Below are positions 19,897 to 22,442 of a DNA stretch of 22,442 bases, piece after piece (within the stretch, counting starts at the first letter, position 1; the number at the start of each line of letters is the position of its first letter). The stretch comes from Roseitalea sp964606055. Lineage in GTDB: Bacteria; Pseudomonadota; Alphaproteobacteria; Rhizobiales; Rhizobiaceae. The notes beneath the pieces were generated by a model. That model worked only from the letters and a program-made list of their open reading frames with translations. It ran no database searches and had not been told where the DNA came from. The stretch covers positions 1 through 22,442 of the forward strand of contig CAZSFA010000035.1 in the NCBI GenBank assembly GCA_964606055.1. The letters run 5' to 3'. Made by a program: the position numbers and the translations under genes.

Positions 19897-21534
19897 ATGC
19901 CGCAATCCGGTGGCCAGATTGTCGTCGACGCGCTGCGCGCCAATTCGATTGATCGGGTGTTCAGCGTGCCTGGCGAGAGCTTCCTGCCTGTGCTGGATGC
20001 TCTGGTCGATGCGCCGTCGATCGATCTCGTCGTCGCGCGTCAAGAAGGGGGCGCGGCAATGATGGCGGAGGCATATGGCAAGCTGACCGGAAAGCCCGGC
20101 ATCTGCCTTGTCACGCGCGGACCCGGTGCCGCCAACGCCTATGCCGGCATTCATGTCGCCGCGCAGGACTCGACGCCGATGATCATGCTCGTCGGGCTCA
20201 TCGAACGCGGATTTGAGGGTCGAGAAGCGTTTCAGGAAATCGATGTCAAGGCGATGTTCGGCGATCAGGTCAAATGGGCGGCCACCGTCAACCAGACCGA
20301 GCGGTTGCCCGAGATGATGGCGCGCGCCTTCTCCAACGCGGTTTCGGGCCGTCCGGGCCCGGTGGTTTTGGGCTTGCCCGAAGACGTGCTGTCGGCAACG
20401 GTCGATGCGCCGCCGGCGCTGCCGGCCGTTGTTGCGCGCGCTTCCGTGATGGCGGCCGATCTCCAAGCGTTGGGCGAACGGCTTGCTGCCGCCGAGCGCC
20501 CGCTGGTGATCGTTGGCGGACAGGGCTGGACCGGGGTCGACTGCGACCGGCTGGTCGCCCTTTCCGAACGCTGGAACCTTCCGGTTGCCTGCGCCTTTCG
20601 CTGCCAGGACCGGTTTCCCAACGAACATGCCAACTATGCAGGCGACGCGGGCCTTGGCATCAACCCCGCACTTGCCGAACGCATACGCAAAGCGGATCTG
20701 ATCGTGGCGCTCGGCGCAAGACTGGGCGATTGCACAACGTCGTCCTACACTCTGCTCGACATCCCTTATCCGCGCCAGGCGCTTGTCCACATCCATCCCG
20801 ACCCCGAGGAGTTGGGCCGCGTCTACCGTCCTGACATGGCGATCAACGCCGGACCATCGGCGTTTCTCGTCGCGGCCGAAACGCTGAATCCGCCGAACGA
20901 TGTGCGCTGGTCGCAATGGACCGCCGACGCCAATGCGAGCTATCGCGCCTGGTCCGATCAGGTCACGACACTGCCCGGCGATTTCAATCTTGGCGATGCG
21001 GTCATCGGATTGCGCGATCTGTTGCCGGACAACGCGGTCATCACCAACGGCGCGGGGAACTACTCTGTGTGGGTGCATCGATACTACCGGCACCGCCGGT
21101 TGGGCACGCAGCTCGCCCCGACCTCGGGTTCGATGGGCTACGGATTGCCGGCGGCGGTCACCGCCGCGTTGCACGAACCCGAGTGCCCGGTCGTCTGTTT
21201 TGCCGGCGACGGCTGTCTCCAGATGACGATCCAGGAACTTGCGACGATTGCCGAACACCGGCTCAAGGTGATCATCGTCGTCGTCAACAATGCCATGTAC
21301 GCTACCATACGTATGCACCAGGAAAAGCACTATCCGGGCAGGGTGTCCGGCACCGATCTCGTCAACCCCGACTTTGTCGCGCTCGCCAATGCCTACGGGC
21401 TCAAGAGCGAGCACGTGGAGCGCACGGCCGACTTCGCGCCGGCTGTCGAGCGTGCGCTGGCTGCGGATGCCGCAACGCTCATCGAAGTCCGGCCCGACCC
21501 GCGCATCCTCACGCCCGTCAAGGTTCTCGATTAG
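19897..21534 (+). CDS. Thiamine-diphosphate-dependent enzyme, acetolactate synthase/decarboxylase-like
   Basis: A 545-residue protein with the three-domain layout of the ThDP carboligase/decarboxylase family. The N-terminal Pyr domain has VFSVPGESFLPVLDAL and RQEGGAAMMAEAYG, with the cofactor-activating Glu at residue 50. A central FAD/DHS-like domain begins near 195. The C-terminal PP domain has SGSMGYGLPAAVTAAL and the metal-ThDP motif GDGCLQ (437-442) through VVNNAMY (N464-N465). Family members make acetolactate, glyoxylate carboligation products, sulfoacetaldehyde-derived acetyl phosphate or decarboxylate 2-oxo acids; the sequence alone does not choose. ATG 19897 has GGAG 9 bases upstream; the open frame to 19786 would cover the regulatory region. 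It is divergent from the GntR gene and likely controlled by it. Confidence 0.92.
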   Translation: MPQSGGQIVVDALRANSIDRVFSVPGESFLPVLDALVDAPSIDLVVARQEGGAAMMAEAYGKLTGKPGICLVTRGPGAANAYAGIHVAAQDSTPMIMLVGLIERGFEGREAFQEIDVKAMFGDQVKWAATVNQTERLPEMMARAFSNAVSGRPGPVVLGLPEDVLSATVDAPPALPAVVARASVMAADLQALGERLAAAERPLVIVGGQGWTGVDCDRLVALSERWNLPVACAFRCQDRFPNEHANYAGDAGLGINPALAERIRKADLIVALGARLGDCTTSSYTLLDIPYPRQALVHIHPDPEELGRVYRPDMAINAGPSAFLVAAETLNPPNDVRWSQWTADANASYRAWSDQVTTLPGDFNLGDAVIGLRDLLPDNAVITNGAGNYSVWVHRYYRHRRLGTQLAPTSGSMGYGLPAAVTAALHEPECPVVCFAGDGCLQMTIQELATIAEHRLKVIIVVVNNAMYATIRMHQEKHYPGRVSGTDLVNPDFVALANAYGLKSEHVERTADFAPAVERALAADAATLIEVRPDPRILTPVKVLD

Positions 21535-21549
21535 GACCGGGCAGGAGCG

Positions 21550-22442
21550 CTACGCCCCGGGCGCGACCAGATCGTCGAACGACGAGTACTGCGTGCTGTA
21601 GAGGCTGGCATAGAGGCCGCCCAGCGCGATCAGTTCGTCATGGCTGCCCTGTTCGAGCAGGCGGCCGTCACGCAGCACGATGATCCGGTCGGCATTGCGG
21701 ATCGTCGCCAACCGGTGCGCGATGATGATTCCCGTGCGGCCTTCGATCACCGTTTCCAGCGCCTTCTGGATCTGCATCTCCGTGTGGCTGTCCACGCTCG
21801 CCGTTGCTTCGTCGAGCACAAGGATGCGTGCGTCCGCGACAAGCGCGCGTGCAAAGCTCAGCAACTGCCGCTGGCCGAGCGACAGCGTGCCGCCGCGCTC
21901 GCCGAGCATGGTCTCGTACCCATCGGGAAGGGCGGCGATGAAGTCATGCGCGCCAACGGCCTTGGCGGCCGCCACCACGTCGTCTTCGGTGGCGCCTTCC
22001 TTGTTGTAGCGGATGTTCTCAAGCACCGTGCCGGTGAACAGGAACGGCTCCTGCAGCACCATCGCAATGTGCCGGCCAAGCGAATGCTGCGTGACGTCGC
22101 GGACGTCCCGGCCACTGACCATCACCGACCCGCCCTGCACGTCGTAGAACCGGTGGATCAGTGCCATCGCGCTTGATTTGCCCGAACCGGTCGGTCCGAC
22201 CAGCGCAACCGTTTCTCCCGGTTCGACGCGGAATGAAATGTCCTTGAGAACCGGGATGTCCGGCTCGTAGCCGAACGCGACGCTGCGGAACTCGACGGAG
22301 CCGTCGCCGGTCGCGTCCAGTTCGGCCGCGTCGGCCCGGTCCTTGACCGTGACCTCGACATCGAGCACTTCGGTCAGCCTTTGGCCCGACGCCATGGCGC
22401 GCTGCATCACCGAGTATTGGATGGTCAGCGAGCGGATCGGGT
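21550..22442 (-). CDS. ABC exporter (fused membrane/ATPase type), C-terminal part cut by window edge
   Basis: About 297 C-terminal residues are present. The first part, IRSLTIQYSVMQRAMASGQRLTEVLDVE, is the end of the last transmembrane/coupling helix region of an MsbA/multidrug-type exporter. The ATPase domain follows, with A-loop FGYEPDIPVLKDIS, Walker A GPTGSGKSS, Q-loop VLQEPFLFTGTVLENIRY, signature LSLGQRQLLSFARAL, Walker B ILVLDEATASVD and switch His in IIAHRLATIRNADR. All catalytic motifs are intact. The N-terminal membrane domain lies beyond base 22442, so the apparent GTG/ATG near 22410 is internal. It ends 15 bases from the convergent ThDP-enzyme stop. The substrate (lipid, drug or peptide) cannot be told from this part. 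Confidence 0.92.
   Translation of the reverse strand, partial: PIRSLTIQYSVMQRAMASGQRLTEVLDVEVTVKDRADAAELDATGDGSVEFRSVAFGYEPDIPVLKDISFRVEPGETVALVGPTGSGKSSAMALIHRFYDVQGGSVMVSGRDVRDVTQHSLGRHIAMVLQEPFLFTGTVLENIRYNKEGATEDDVVAAAKAVGAHDFIAALPDGYETMLGERGGTLSLGQRQLLSFARALVADARILVLDEATASVDSHTEMQIQKALETVIEGRTGIIIAHRLATIRNADRIIVLRDGRLLEQGSHDELIALGGLYASLYSTQYSSFDDLVAPGA

Noticed and set aside
19720..21414. A 564-residue minus-strand open frame opposite the ThDP enzyme
   Set aside because: Shadow of the ThDP gene, whose cofactor motifs are on the plus strand.
21535..21565. CCGGG...CCCGG pair between the ThDP enzyme and exporter stops as a terminator
   Set aside because: Only a 5-bp stem, largely within coding sequence and without a T-run.

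Overview
The window is a dense, GC-rich (about 65% by eye) bacterial segment. Genes overlap by 4 bases, there are two large ABC-importer operons, and three GntR/LysR-scale local control regions. Protein types and style fit an alphaproteobacterium, probably Hyphomicrobiales (Rhizobiales); this is inferred from gene content only. No rRNA, tRNA, CRISPR, IS element or phage gene was seen.

Region A (1-8973, minus strand) reads as one ten-gene operon. From its 5' end it holds a HutC-type GntR repressor, a BMP-family periplasmic binding protein, a two-domain ATPase, two permeases, an isochorismatase-type amidase, a PfkB kinase, a nucleoside phosphorylase, a SIS-domain sugar isomerase and an aldehyde dehydrogenase cut by the window edge. 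Most junctions are ATGA/GTGA overlaps. The likely job is uptake of a nucleoside or other N-riboside, phosphorolysis to base plus pentose-1-phosphate, processing of the sugar by kinase and isomerase, and hydrolysis of an amide. A perfect 12-bp palindrome lies just upstream of the repressor gene.

Region B (9126-10627, minus) is a two-gene unit: a kynurenine-formamidase-like alpha/beta hydrolase and a cupin protein. Region C (10816-18953, plus) is divergent from it. It is an eight-gene operon: a mandelate-racemase-type enolase-superfamily enzyme, two Opp/Dpp ATPases, an NAD-dependent epimerase/dehydratase-like protein, a RidA-like protein, a peptide-type binding protein and two permeases. It looks like import and catabolism of a small organic acid, sugar acid or amino-acid-like compound. 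The B/C intergenic region has two similar GntR-like sites 22 bp apart.

Region D (18992-21534) has a FadR-type GntR regulator divergent from an acetolactate-synthase-like ThDP enzyme, with a 25-bp dyad between them that overlaps the regulator's predicted promoter. Region E (21550-22442, minus) is the C-terminal part of an ABC exporter that runs off the window.

The points most worth a second look are the composition of the region A operon (a possible undescribed N-riboside salvage route), its ATPase with one intact and one doubly degenerate composite site, the matched strong hairpins directly after both binding-protein genes, and the paired operators between B and C.
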